NCBI GenBank assembly: GCA_018806915.1 | Contig: JAGKQI010000093.1 | Span: forward strand, 496,001-560,000 | Reading direction: 5' to 3' | Source of the DNA: Phytophthora colocasiae | Taxonomy: Eukaryota; Oomycota; Peronosporomycetes; Peronosporales; Peronosporaceae | Length of the DNA: 64,000 nt | Shown: one piece after another, positions 21,601-31,315 of the stretch | Numbering within the stretch: position 1 is the stretch's first letter | Layout: every line of letters starts with the position of its first letter | Notes under the pieces: generated by a model | Seen by the model: only the letters and a program-made list of their open reading frames with translations | Database searches by the model: none | What the model was told of the DNA's origin: nothing | Made by a program: the position numbers and the translations under genes

Positions 21601-24600
21601 CTTCCACAGCATTAGCATTCTTGTATGTCGCACCCATGATCGTCTTCCAGGCTTTATCAATCGCATCGAACTTCTTTGCTTCTTCCGGTAGCTGCTGCCG
21701 AATATCCTCAGCGCCGACGAAGATGCTCTCAAGATACATCCACTTCCGCTGCACAACGAACCAGATATCCAGACATTCGTTTACAACTCCAAGACGCTTC
21801 TCCCACTTGCGTACACGCTCAGCAAAGCTGGCAATGAAACGTGAGCCAGACATCGTCTGCAAGTTCAGCATGTGGTCTTCCAGTGTGATCTTGAGCTCGT
21901 CGGCTGCGCGAAGCACCCAGCCACGATCCGCGCCGTTCTTCTTGTACTTGACGAGCTCAAGCACCGCCTTGGCCCAGGAATCTTCGATTTTTAGGATTTC
22001 CTGTTCAATCTTCTGCTCCTGCATGGCTGCGTTCACGATCTCTCCGATCTCAGTCGAGAAGCGATGAAGCTTCATCGCGAAGAGGTTCCCGAGTGTGAAA
22101 GTCTTGAGATTCATGTCAAAACGCACTTGTGTTACTGCCATGAGCTCCTCCCAGTGACGTGGCTTCATCGCCTCATTCTTGAGACTTTGAATGAGAGGGA
22201 TACTTTCCTTGAAGGATAAAATCTGCTTCTCCACTTCCACAAAAGTCGACATGGCTTTAAGATCTTTGGGGATTTTACGACAACGTTTTTCCAGCTCTTC
22301 GATACCTTTGTTCATCGCTGCGACATCTAATTCAGCCCATAACATACTCGAAAGATTGCTGATGAACTCCTTCTGCTCAGTGTATAAGTCGTAGATCACC
22401 TCTTGTTTCTCCAAGGCTTCCGCTATTTGCTGAAGCTCCGGGTACGAAGTGATAGGGAGAGCAAATAGGTTCTCAGCATTGGCCAATTCCTGTCGACGTC
22501 CCTTAAACACAGTGAGTTTCTTCTTAAACGCCGAAACCATTTCCAGTCCAGCATCCAGGTCTAACGAGCAAGTCCCTGGTCCTTGTTCTAGGAACTCTTT
22601 CTTCATATTCTTGCATTCCTCTGCAAAATTCACAGCATCTTGCTTCGTTACACCTCGAAACTGGTCTTTTACTCTCACGAGACGTAAATCTTTTGTTTTG
22701 GACGCAAGATACAAACCTTTCCAGCGCTGCTCCAACGAGAAAGCCTTCTTAAACTCTGCTGGGTCTCCAGTAATGCTAAATGCCTGCAAGGTTCGGTATC
22801 TCTCAATGATATCAGCGTACTCCAGCTCCATCTCCATGCTCATATCGCTAATACTGGCGACAGTGTTTAATACTTTTTTCAACGACTCAAGATCTTCTGG
22901 CGTAGCTTCGAGCTCGAACTCCAGTTGATCCATTGTAGAGCTGATGGCCAGCAGCTTTTTATTCGATACCTCCAAGAGGATTTTCCCGTAGTCATCTTTC
23001 CACATCTCAGCTTGCTTCGCGATAGAAACCGCTAGAGGGAGACAATTGATCTGTAAAAAGTCGGTATCCTTCTCTGTGGGCTGATTGCGCACAGATTCAG
23101 CAAGACGAGAGTACTGAGCCATGCGAGTGTCGAAATAAACACACGGAGGCTTCTTGTCCGCTAGTTTTTCCAGTGCGCTACGTCGTTTAGTGTTCCAGAG
23201 GTTGTAAACCGTGTCGTATCGGCGCCAACTATCGAGATAACGGTTCACGATATTGAATACCTTGTGGATCTCTTGGTTAAGTGACAGCGTCATCTTGATA
23301 ACGTACGGGTTCTGCGAGATATCAGAGTAAAAGGTAAAGGTGATCGGCTCCTCGTCCTCATTCACCACAAGAGGAGCAGTCTCACGACATGTTCCATGCA
23401 TCCACCGGATAAAAGCCTTGGCGCTTTCAACGATATGTTTTACAGATTTGCTCAGATACTTGTACATGTCGGAGAGCGATGGGGTTACAATGATATCCTT
23501 CCCGTTCATAGTGGCTTTGACCTTGCATAGAGGAGGTCGTTTGAGTTTACCTCCTTCTGCTTGCCCCATGATCGAGATAGCACTGCTAATATCCTTCGTG
23601 TGGACGTTGAGAAGCGCTTGAAACGTTGTCATAGAAGCAATGATCATCTTGGTGATCGCATTGAAAATACGACGCTCCCAGTACATGTAGTACGTCGACA
23701 TCTTGGGACTGGTACCAGTATTCACACCAGCAACGATTTCCTCCACTTTGATCAGTAATGGTCCAATCGATTGATAGCTTTGCACGAGCTCCTCAATCCG
23801 CTGCATACGGTTTCGTTCTACCAGCTCGTAAAATTCCCCTACTTCTGTCACGACGCCTTCCCCGAAGTCTTCAATCTTGATCAGAAGAGTGTTTTCAATA
23901 TCCATAACGATCTCTTCCACCATCTTACTACTTTTGTGAATCTGACTCACGAGATTGGCGAACTGGTTCAGAGACTTGTTGCAGTTCTCGATGAAGCTCA
24001 ATACACGCTGCGAATTCCAATTGAGAGGGGAAAAGCCCACACGTAAAACATCTTCCAGAGTTTTCAATTGCGACCGCAAGAGATGCGTCTCCACTGGTGT
24101 GAGCTCTGCCAGAAGTGCATCATAACGTCGGAGCATTAACGATAGTTCCTGTACATACTGATGATATTTGTCCTCTTGCAGCGTCACATTTAGAGCCTCT
24201 TCTGGGATTTCAAAGCCAAGACGATCCAGGTATTTCGACTCCTTAATGATCATCGCCAGCTCAGGTGAAAAGTTGGCGTAGAACGGTGGTTGAGGCAGTT
24301 TGTAGAGCATTACCCCGGTCTCCGATTTACCGGCTTCCAGTAATTTTGGGCCCAGAATCGACAGCTTGAGGCATTCGTTCGTCAGCGCAGGCACTTTCTC
24401 TCTCCACTCTTTGTGAAGCTGCTTGATGTAAGCGTCCACTGCACGCGCGAATACTAGATACTTCTCCTTCACTTCTTCACCGTGTGGGCTCTTGAGTAGA
24501 TCATTCATAGCCCGAAAGCGTAGAATCGGCTTCTTGGCGCGTAAGTAGAGAGAACGAGACCAGCTAATCGCTCCTGCGACAGGTGGGTGGTTCTTGTATA

Positions 24601-26634
24601 CGAGAGGACGGTGCTTGTGTCGGTGGAATTGCTCCTCCAACTTCTCCAGCTCTTTCGTGTACTGCATGAGGATATCCTTGTACTTCTCCATCATTTGCTT
24701 GTTAATCGACTCACGGGATTGAATATTCTGGAAGTTCTGAAGCAGATCGAACGCTCCCTCAGACGACCGCAGTTTCTGGAAAGATGTATCGATGAACTTG
24801 CGCGTCATGTGCTCGATCTCGCTCACTTTCTCGCGAAACTGCACCATGACCGACTCCCAGCTCGTTTTGTAGCCGCGGTCGAAAATCTTAAAGGGAACAC
24901 TCTCGAACGGAGAGATCAAGCCCTCCACACGAGACATCACGTCGTCAATTCCTTGGGAATCACCCGTCACGGACTTGAGTTCAGGTCCGAGGAACTTGTT
25001 GAACTGGTCCAAGACTGTAGCTACCTCTTGTAGGTTTTCACAAATCTTAGCCATGTAGTTCGTCTGTTCAAAGAGTCGTTTGCGGTCAAATTCCCATCGA
25101 TGATCTGTGCCGCTAGCTTCAATTCGCTCCCGGACCTTCATGTACGTCGAGTGCCATAATTCAAGCACCATTTTAGCCTCCTCAATGGCATGCAAGGCGT
25201 TCTCCGGGCTCTTCCGTAAAATGGTGTGGATGTTGATCTCAACCGCCACCTTATCCACAATTTCCGACGCAATTCTCTCCATCAACGGGACCATCCGCTC
25301 GTCCGTGTTGTAGTGCCGCGAGATGATCCAAACCATTCGAATGGCATTCATCATGGACGGTAACGTGTCTGCAATTGCCGAGAAAGAACCACTGGCGATG
25401 TTCTTAAAGTGTCGCTCCAGAGTTGTGAGAAACTTGACGTTGTCTTTCGCCTCCACGTACAGCTTGCTGAGCTCGGAGAAGTGGTATTTGAATGTAAGCA
25501 GCATACTTGCTTCCACCAGCTCCAGCAGTTTAAGCATTTTCTGGACTGTCGGCATGTTAATCTGCTCAAAAATGGTGCTGAGCGTAGCGTTCCGCTCCCT
25601 CCAGAACTCAATCTCAGCCAGCGGACCTTTACGCTTGGGCGTCTTGCGGGTTTCCTGCTCCACAACACTCGCTACACTCTTGGACCAGTCCTCCAATGCC
25701 TGTTCCAGTGTGTTGATGAGCTCATAGTCATCCAGATGTGACTCTGGCTTGGTGATAACGACGTCGGGGATGTTCAAGTGGATGTCGCCCTGGATCTGCT
25801 GGATAGCGTTGGAAATCTGCGACGAAAACTTGACCAAGTTGCTCTTGAATTCGTTCCGCACAGCGTCGATGACCTTCAGCGCCTGGTGAGCTGCAGTGGA
25901 GTTCTTCACGCCACTTTCATCCCCTCCGTTGCTGTGATCTGCTCTTGAGAGCTGTGGGTCTAGCAGCGGCATGAAGACATTGCAGATAATCCCTTCTAAG
26001 TTCGACAGCAAGTCTCCGGTCGAGCATCCAAGCTCCACGTTTGTCTGGACCAGTTTCTCATGGCCTTCAGTCACGACATTCTGGACTGTGATCGGGCCAG
26101 CAGCTATCTTAACCAGGAAAATGGTCGATGCCTCGGAGGAATCTACAGGCAGCGCGTTCAAAAAGGTGTGGCAGATTTGGCGCGTCGCTGTTCGTGTTCT
26201 TTTCACTAGTCTCTTTACTGTCTCTGTCTCTGGTGGTGGAGCTTCAGCATCAAGGAACAACTGCTCGTCCGTTGGTTCTGTAGATGGAGTTCCTTCACTT
26301 GGTGGCTCTAACAGATTCAAGATACAGTTAGATCCTCTCAGTAAGTTTTAGTCATTTCGGTTTGTTTGTTACCTGTAAGAGAAGCTTCTCGTATCACTTG
26401 CACCTCTTCCTCAACCTCCTCTTCTAGTTCGTATTGTTCTTCTCCTTTGTAAAAGAATAAAACACTCCCAGCCTCCGCTTTGGAAGAGAAAAAGGACTGC
26501 ACCAACTCCGCAGATGAAGGTTCTGCTTCAGTTTTCGTGTCCGTAAAGAGTTGATCAAAGACTGAAGGTTCAATGTCAAGTGATCGAGACACGAGACGCC
26601 GTAGCCATCGGCGAGTCACCTCGTCCAACGACAT
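12617..26634 (-). CDS. DNAH10: Axonemal dynein heavy chain, inner arm f/I1 type (DNAH10-like)
   Basis: Two exons, 26634-26373 and 26307-12617, flank a 65-nt intron (donor gtaaca, ctaac branch site, acceptor gttag) and encode about 4,650 residues in frame. Four P-loops are visible: AAA1 GPAGTGKTET (about 1957), AAA2 GPTGGGKT (about 2250), AAA3 GESGTAKT (about 2612), AAA4 GVGGSGKQS (about 2966). The stalk coils and microtubule-binding tip lie at about 3190-3500, then AAA5-6 and the C-terminal domain. The tail carries GPLAEIEFWRERNATLS, VWIISRHYN and MPLMERIA-like segments, and the motor LYKLSREQLSKQYHYDFG and PLFHGLINDLFPGLDCPRV; these agree best with DNAH10, the I1/f inner-arm beta chain. It drives flagellar beating, implying motile zoospores. 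Apart from the first 262 bases the whole coding region is one exon. Confidence 0.92.
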
Positions 26635-26693
26635 TGAAGGTTCTTCTTCTTCTTGAGTGGACTGGTAGGATCGCGTCGTTTCGCCCCTAGAAC

Positions 26694-26703
26694 ATGGCTA
26701 CAT
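26694..26703 (-). promoter_or_regulatory. ATGTAGCCAT element upstream of the dynein gene
   Basis: The ten bases read ATGTAGCCAT on the gene strand, 60 bases upstream of the start codon. They sit inside a near-palindrome (gaacatggctacatgttc on +, 26690-26707 approximately). The same word recurs before other minus-strand genes in this window. Function is inferred from position only. Confidence 0.35.
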
Positions 26704-26815
26704 GTTCATTAAACGAGATGCTGCATTCGTAGATTGGTTTTGAAACGGTCTGCACTTCGACACCCCATCTAAATGAAGTGTGTCAAAGAATTCTCACTGA
26801 TCAAAACTCGACAAA

Positions 26816-27505
26816 ATGGAGGATAGGAATTCCACGTCAACTCCAGAGAAAAAGGATGCAAATGCACTGGACGACTCAAGCACACAAGAGTCAATGGGAA
26901 CCCGTACTGGAGCAACATCATCAACAAGATTCACTGCAGGTTACACCACACGAATGTCATTCAAGTCACCACTGGAACTTCACCGACGCTGTGCAGAAGC
27001 GATTGAGCGGTGTTCTACAAAACTTCGAGAGCGTCAACGTAAGATGGATCGCTTGCAGCTACTGCTACCGATCCCAAAAGCTGGTAATAGTAAAGAAGAC
27101 CGACGTCGTGTTACACCACAGCCACGCTCCACGCCACCTCGACCAGTGAAGCGTAACAAATCTGGCTCTGGTACTTTCGAAAAGAGCTCACCCGCTTGGT
27201 CGAAAGCATCAACTAGTCAGCATTTCAACCACATGACAACTCCACGAACCAACAGAAACACCAATGAGCAAGCAAAAATGACTAGTAGTTTGAGAACTAC
27301 ACCCAAATCGGACAAGACAGCGACACAAGAGGTCACTCCAACTACGTCACGGAGCGAAGACACACTTGATCTCACCTTAACAGACAAATCTACCGACTCT
27401 CCACAGGAAAAAGTTCCAGTATTGTCACCAACGTGGGCACAACGACAACAAAATTTTATAGCAGCGATCGACGCAGCAGACGATAGTGATACCAGTCCAT
27501 CCTGA
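26816..27505 (+). CDS. Hypothetical basic, Ser/Thr-rich protein
   Basis: A 229-residue single-exon ORF starting at ATG 26816 (aaaATGg) and ending at TGA 27503-27505, divergent from the dynein gene with 181 bases between the starts. One helical, Arg-rich segment is visible at about residues 50-82 (SPLELHRRCAEAIERCSTKL, then RERQRKMDRLQLLLPI). The rest is Ser/Thr/Pro/Lys-rich and probably disordered, with a C-terminal LSPTWAQRQQNFIAAIDAAD segment that may be a short binding helix. I do not recognise the family. Shared promoter space with a dynein gene would allow a flagellar or microtubule role, but nothing in the sequence shows it. Confidence 0.55.
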   Translation: MEDRNSTSTPEKKDANALDDSSTQESMGTRTGATSSTRFTAGYTTRMSFKSPLELHRRCAEAIERCSTKLRERQRKMDRLQLLLPIPKAGNSKEDRRRVTPQPRSTPPRPVKRNKSGSGTFEKSSPAWSKASTSQHFNHMTTPRTNRNTNEQAKMTSSLRTTPKSDKTATQEVTPTTSRSEDTLDLTLTDKSTDSPQEKVPVLSPTWAQRQQNFIAAIDAADDSDTSPS

Positions 27506-27656
27506 CCCAATATTAATACTACATGTACCAGGTAGTAATACTACCGTAGTATAATCGACTCATTTAATTGATGTGTCATTACACCAGTGAGTTTTTAAGT
27601 TTTCTGTAGATTCCCCATACATTCTTCAAGTGAACGCGTGACCAGTGAACCTACAG

Positions 27657-28688
27657 ATGTCGATCAACATGAGCTCGGAGACTTCATCGCCAGCTTCAAC
27701 ACCGTCGCGGCCACAGCCCCAGACAGGGACAATAAACGTTCGCAGCTCTTCCGGCAACGGATCTGCACGTCGACAGCGCGTGCTTTGGGATAGTGACAGT
27801 GCTACACGCGACGGGAAGACGTCCATCTCCATCCTTCTTGAGTGGTTAAGTGCACCTAACAATTATTTACGCTGGCGAGATGGCAAGGTTAATAAGGACA
27901 AGGGAGAGACCCGTGAGGCCTTATGCTCTGAGATTAAGAACGCTATGAGACTGCACGGCATTAACCACAGGGAGAATGCTAACATCCGCACGCAGATTAG
28001 CGAATTGGAGAGGAGTTTCGACGGCGCGCGCAATTGGTTAAGGGAAAACAACTATAACCCGTACACGTTCGAACGTGTGGTGAAGAGAGATGAAGATGAA
28101 GCTGTGGAGGATGATTCTCGACCGGCAGAAGCGCATGTTTTGCGTATGTGTCGCTACTATCATACACTTAATGAGGTGTTCGGGAGGGATGACGACGAAG
28201 GACGTCGACAAAGACGTTCCCATCACAGTGGAGTGACGTACTCTCCGGCTATTAAGAAGCGGAAGCACGAGGAAGTGCAGGAAGAGGATCCCAAGGTTGT
28301 TTCCATGGTAGTTGAAGAGCAGAGGATGCTTCCTGATGTCGCTGCTGTGCAGTTGCCAATGACCACTATTGCTCCGACCGTTGCAACGAGCAGTGGAATT
28401 CCAATCGCACCAACTCCTGCTATCTCTTCTGCTGGATTGGCTGGCACTTGGACGAATCCAGCAGCTTTAGAGAGCACGCAACGAATGCTGGCGGAAGCGG
28501 TGCGTGAAGAGCGTGAGCGCAAACGCTTCTGCATGGAGGAGGAGCGCAATAAGCTCGAGTGTGAGAAACTGCGGTATGAGGTGGAAGCGGCTAAGCTGAA
28601 GCTCACTATTGATCGCGCCCTTGCACGTAAGAAACTTCTGGATGCAGGTTTGCCAGAAACACAAGTGAACGAGCTATTTCCCAATTAA
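27657..28688 (+). CDS. PGN-family protein, one domain plus conserved tail
   Basis: First ATG in frame is 27657 (the frame also opens at a GTG at 27645), giving 343 residues without introns. Residues about 41-178 hold one copy of a domain found repeatedly further right in this window: LWDSDSATRDGKTSISILLE, WLSAPNNYLRW, a basic helix, GINHRENANI, LERSFDGARNWLR, and a final VLRMCRYYHTL. The middle is Pro/Ala/Thr-rich. The end (about 277-343) is a charged helix followed by LARKKLLDAGLPETQVNELF, the family's terminal motif. Here the canonical PGN is PNN. The domain resembles three-helix Myb/SANT or trihelix folds in spacing of Trp and Leu residues, so DNA binding is a reasonable guess, not shown. 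This is the family's only member outside the 44-61 kb cluster. Confidence 0.75.
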   Translation: MSINMSSETSSPASTPSRPQPQTGTINVRSSSGNGSARRQRVLWDSDSATRDGKTSISILLEWLSAPNNYLRWRDGKVNKDKGETREALCSEIKNAMRLHGINHRENANIRTQISELERSFDGARNWLRENNYNPYTFERVVKRDEDEAVEDDSRPAEAHVLRMCRYYHTLNEVFGRDDDEGRRQRRSHHSGVTYSPAIKKRKHEEVQEEDPKVVSMVVEEQRMLPDVAAVQLPMTTIAPTVATSSGIPIAPTPAISSAGLAGTWTNPAALESTQRMLAEAVREERERKRFCMEEERNKLECEKLRYEVEAAKLKLTIDRALARKKLLDAGLPETQVNELFPN

Positions 28689-28843
28689 GCTAGGTGTTTC
28701 GGTGGGAAGGGCTGTCTGGTATGTACTGCTGCGCATCGTTGGCTTCAGTAGTTAAAGACAAGCAAGCAGACTTGTAAGGCTTAAGCTGTATAAAATGCGT
28801 ACTCAATTTTGCTTACCTCGATAAATGGTTTCACCGAAAAGTT

Positions 28844-30201
28844 TCACAGTAAAAGCTGCTCGCGCACGCGTTCACGATATTCGCACAAGAAATACTGGGC
28901 ATTGTTGTCTCGCACAGCGACCTCTACGAGATCAGCAGCAGCCACATCAGGAGAGAGCAACTACAGTCATACGATAAGTGAAACCCGAATTATCAGAGGT
29001 AGAAACTGCCAAAGTACCCACCTGAACGCGCAGCAACCGAGTGGATTCAAGATCACAATACAGTCGCACCGTCCGGGATCTCAAAACTCGGACTTCGAGG
29101 AAATCGTCAACCACGTTCGTAATCTCAAAGCCAAACGAAGACTCGATGATGTTCCTGACGTGGTCATACCTGAGTAGCAACGACCGTAAGTTAGAGATTT
29201 TCTCCAAACTTTTGAATTCTCAACGCACCATCTCTTCATTTGTTGGAGCGTCATGTAGTCCTGTTCTCGCTGCTTCACTTCGGCATCCTTGCTCCTGAGA
29301 TCGTTCTACAGTAGACGACAGCAATTGAGACTTATGTTCCACACGAATCGATAATCTCCTATCCATTTACGCACCTGCTTGGTCACGTCCTCGATCTTTC
29401 GTTTCGCCCGCTTCACTTGAGTGCTGATATCAATCTTCTCGTCCTGTTCATAAACAACACCATTCTTCCTTTAAAAATCCTGCTTCCACATCAACTCATG
29501 CTACAACCAACACCAACCTCAAGCTGTTTCTGCTTCTGGTGCATCTCTTGGATACTCCGAGTCTGCAAGTCCAGCACCCGGCCACAATCTTCTTCATCTG
29601 TGATCATCACTCCCGTAGCTACTTGTACTGCTGCTTTTCGGTGTGCGTTTTTCTTCTGCATCGCCTTCCACACCTCATTCAACTGAGCCAACTCAGTCTC
29701 GTGAGCTTGTCGACTCTGCTCATGTTCAAGAACCTTCAATTTCTGCTGCTCCACCTCTTCAGCCAGTCGTTCCAACAGCCGAAGCGCATCTCCTCGCTCT
29801 GCTACCGCCTTCTGTAGCTCCTTCTTCTCTTGGCTGTAACCAACCTCCACCTGAGCCTTCCTGGACGCTGCAGCTTTCTGTAGCGCTTCCAATGTCTCGA
29901 TCTGAGCCAATCGATCCAATAGGTTCTGCTTTGCCTGCTTGGTCACAAGTATCTGCTGCAAAGCGTGTAGTTCCCTCTACCAAATGCATTCATTAGCAGA
30001 TTGTAGAAAGAAAATAACAACAATTTGACTTACAAGAGCGTCCTGGAGCTCCTCAGCGGCGGCTTTCGGCCTCTTGTCGTCGTGGCGCAGCTTGCCCAGA
30101 AGTTTCACCATGTAGAGGGCATCGAACTGCTGCTGTACAGCGTTATCTTGCGGCGTATCGGCCTCCAGTTGCTCTGGAATCGGCATCTCAACATCCTCCA
30201 T
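28844..30201 (-). CDS. Coiled-coil protein with small C-terminal globular domain (six exons)
   Basis: I assemble exons 30201-30034, 29976-29518, 29443-29375, 29305-29229, 29169-28973 and 28923-28844. Introns of 49-74 nt mostly have good donors (gtaagt, gtgcgt, gtgcgt, gtatga; one weaker gttggt), and every junction keeps the frame, giving 349 residues. Residues about 55-260 form a long coiled coil (LRELHALQQILVTKQAKQNL onward, QKAVAERGDALRLLERLAEE). The last 90 residues begin RWYDHVRNIIESSFGFEITN and look like a small alpha/beta domain ending YFLCEYRERVREQLLL. Coiled coil plus terminal RWD-like domain is the architecture of kinetochore proteins such as Spc24/Spc25; I offer this as a weak analogy, not an identification. 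A transposon sits 65 bases upstream of its start. Confidence 0.6.
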
Positions 30202-30265
30202 AGTATTCCCGCCAATTTGCTCAATACTAGTATTTTTCAAATCAATTTAAATACAAAATTAAGTA

Positions 30266-30291
30266 ACGTAGAATACCGAATAGTACGCGGT
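30266..30291 (+). repeat. Left terminal inverted repeat of the pogo-type element
   Basis: 26 bases identical to the reverse complement of 31285-31310 and preceded by TA. Confidence 0.92.
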
Positions 30292-30550
30292 AAAGTAATA
30301 CAACGCCCTACGAATTGAACGCGGTCTCCGAGGGCGTTATACAAAGAATAGAACGCGCTCAAATTGAACGCCCTCTTAATTGAACACTGTCGGCAACAAA
30401 GCTGATTTTCTCGTCTGTTTGACTTACTCTGCAGCAGAATAGATGAACGATTCCAGTTCTTTGCAGCTGTAGTAAGTTTGACAATGCAGCCACCCGTGAA
30501 TCCTCCCCAGACAACGCGAGCAGCATGTTTGTTTCGCTTCATTCGCCAAG

Positions 30551-31142
30551 ATGCCAGCTAGATGAAAGAGTGTGGAGCTTAGCATAAAGAAACAAGCGAT
30601 TGACTGGATCGCGACGGAGGGTGGCGGGGTGCCGAGTCGAGCGGAGGCTCATTTTCGAGGGCGTGTGTGGCGGATATCTGCCTCAAGCTTCCGCGACTGG
30701 TGGCGCAAACGGGAGGAGATTTGGGCTGCGTTCGGGAGCTGCCGGCGTCTTGAGGGTACTGGGCGGCGTCCTGTCTTGGGAGAGGCAGAGGATACTCTCG
30801 TCGAGATGATCTACGATCTACGCTTGAACAAGGAGAAGGTGACTCGTGATTGGATCGCTGCCCAAGCTCGCCATATCTTTCACGAAAGCCGAACCGAGGA
30901 GGAGGAGGAAGAGCGCCCAATTCGGTTTGCGGCTTCGGATCTTTGGGTCTCTTCGTTCATGAAGCGAAACGGTCTGAGCCTGCGCCGTCGCACCAATCTC
31001 ACCACACTGACCGATGACGTGCTTGTGGGGCGTGCTGTGTCGTTCATGAGCTTCTTGCAGAAGCACAAGAGCGAGATGAATCGGGACAAGACTACATATC
31101 CTGATGGACGAAACGGCGATTTACTTCTGCATCGATGAGTAG
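30551..31142 (+). pseudogene. Truncated pogo/CENP-B-like transposase
   Basis: The frame opens at ATG 30551 but meets TGA after four codons, and then stays open to 31138. Residues after the stop contain a helix-turn-helix (KKQAIDWIATEGG then SASSFRDWWRKREEIW), matching the CENP-B/Psq N-terminal fold. A second Tc5-type helical domain follows (DLWVSSFMKRNGLSLRRRTN, the usual W..FM.R..LS.R..T pattern). Near the end the frame changes: in the +1 frame from about 31105 the bases encode LMDETAIYF, which is the first catalytic Asp region of pogo DDE transposases, and then TAG at 31140-31142. The remaining two catalytic residues are deleted. Premature stop, frameshift and deletion together make it a pseudogene. 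Confidence 0.85.
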
Positions 31143-31284
31143 CTCTCGAAGAACTAAATTCATTTGCTGAAATTCGTTTTATTGTACTCAACAATGCGGA
31201 ATCGAATAGAGCTCCCTACGAATTGAACGCCCATCAAATACAACGCCCTAGTTGGTTGAAGAGGGCGTTTAATAACAACAGAAC

Positions 31285-31310
31285 ACCGCGTACTATTCGG
31301 TATTCTACGT
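31285..31310 (-). repeat. Right terminal inverted repeat of the pogo-type element
   Basis: Reverse complement of 30266-30291, followed by TA at 31311-31312. It ends five bases before a probable start codon at 31316. Confidence 0.92.
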
Positions 31311-31315
31311 TAGTA

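Larger units (their letters stand above)
30266..31310 (+). mobile_element. Pogo/Tc1-type DNA transposon, internally deleted (1,045 bp)
   Basis: Perfect 26-bp terminal inverted repeats at 30266-30291 and 31285-31310 start ACGTAGAATACCGAATAGTA. Each is bounded outside by TA (30264-30265 and 31311-31312), the target duplication of Tc1/mariner/pogo elements. Subterminal direct and inverted copies of acgaattgaacgc and agggcgtt lie just inside both ends (30310-30390 and 31220-31270). The interior holds a transposase remnant with N-terminal DNA-binding domains but almost no catalytic domain, so the element cannot move itself. It lies between the starts of two divergent genes. Confidence 0.9.
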
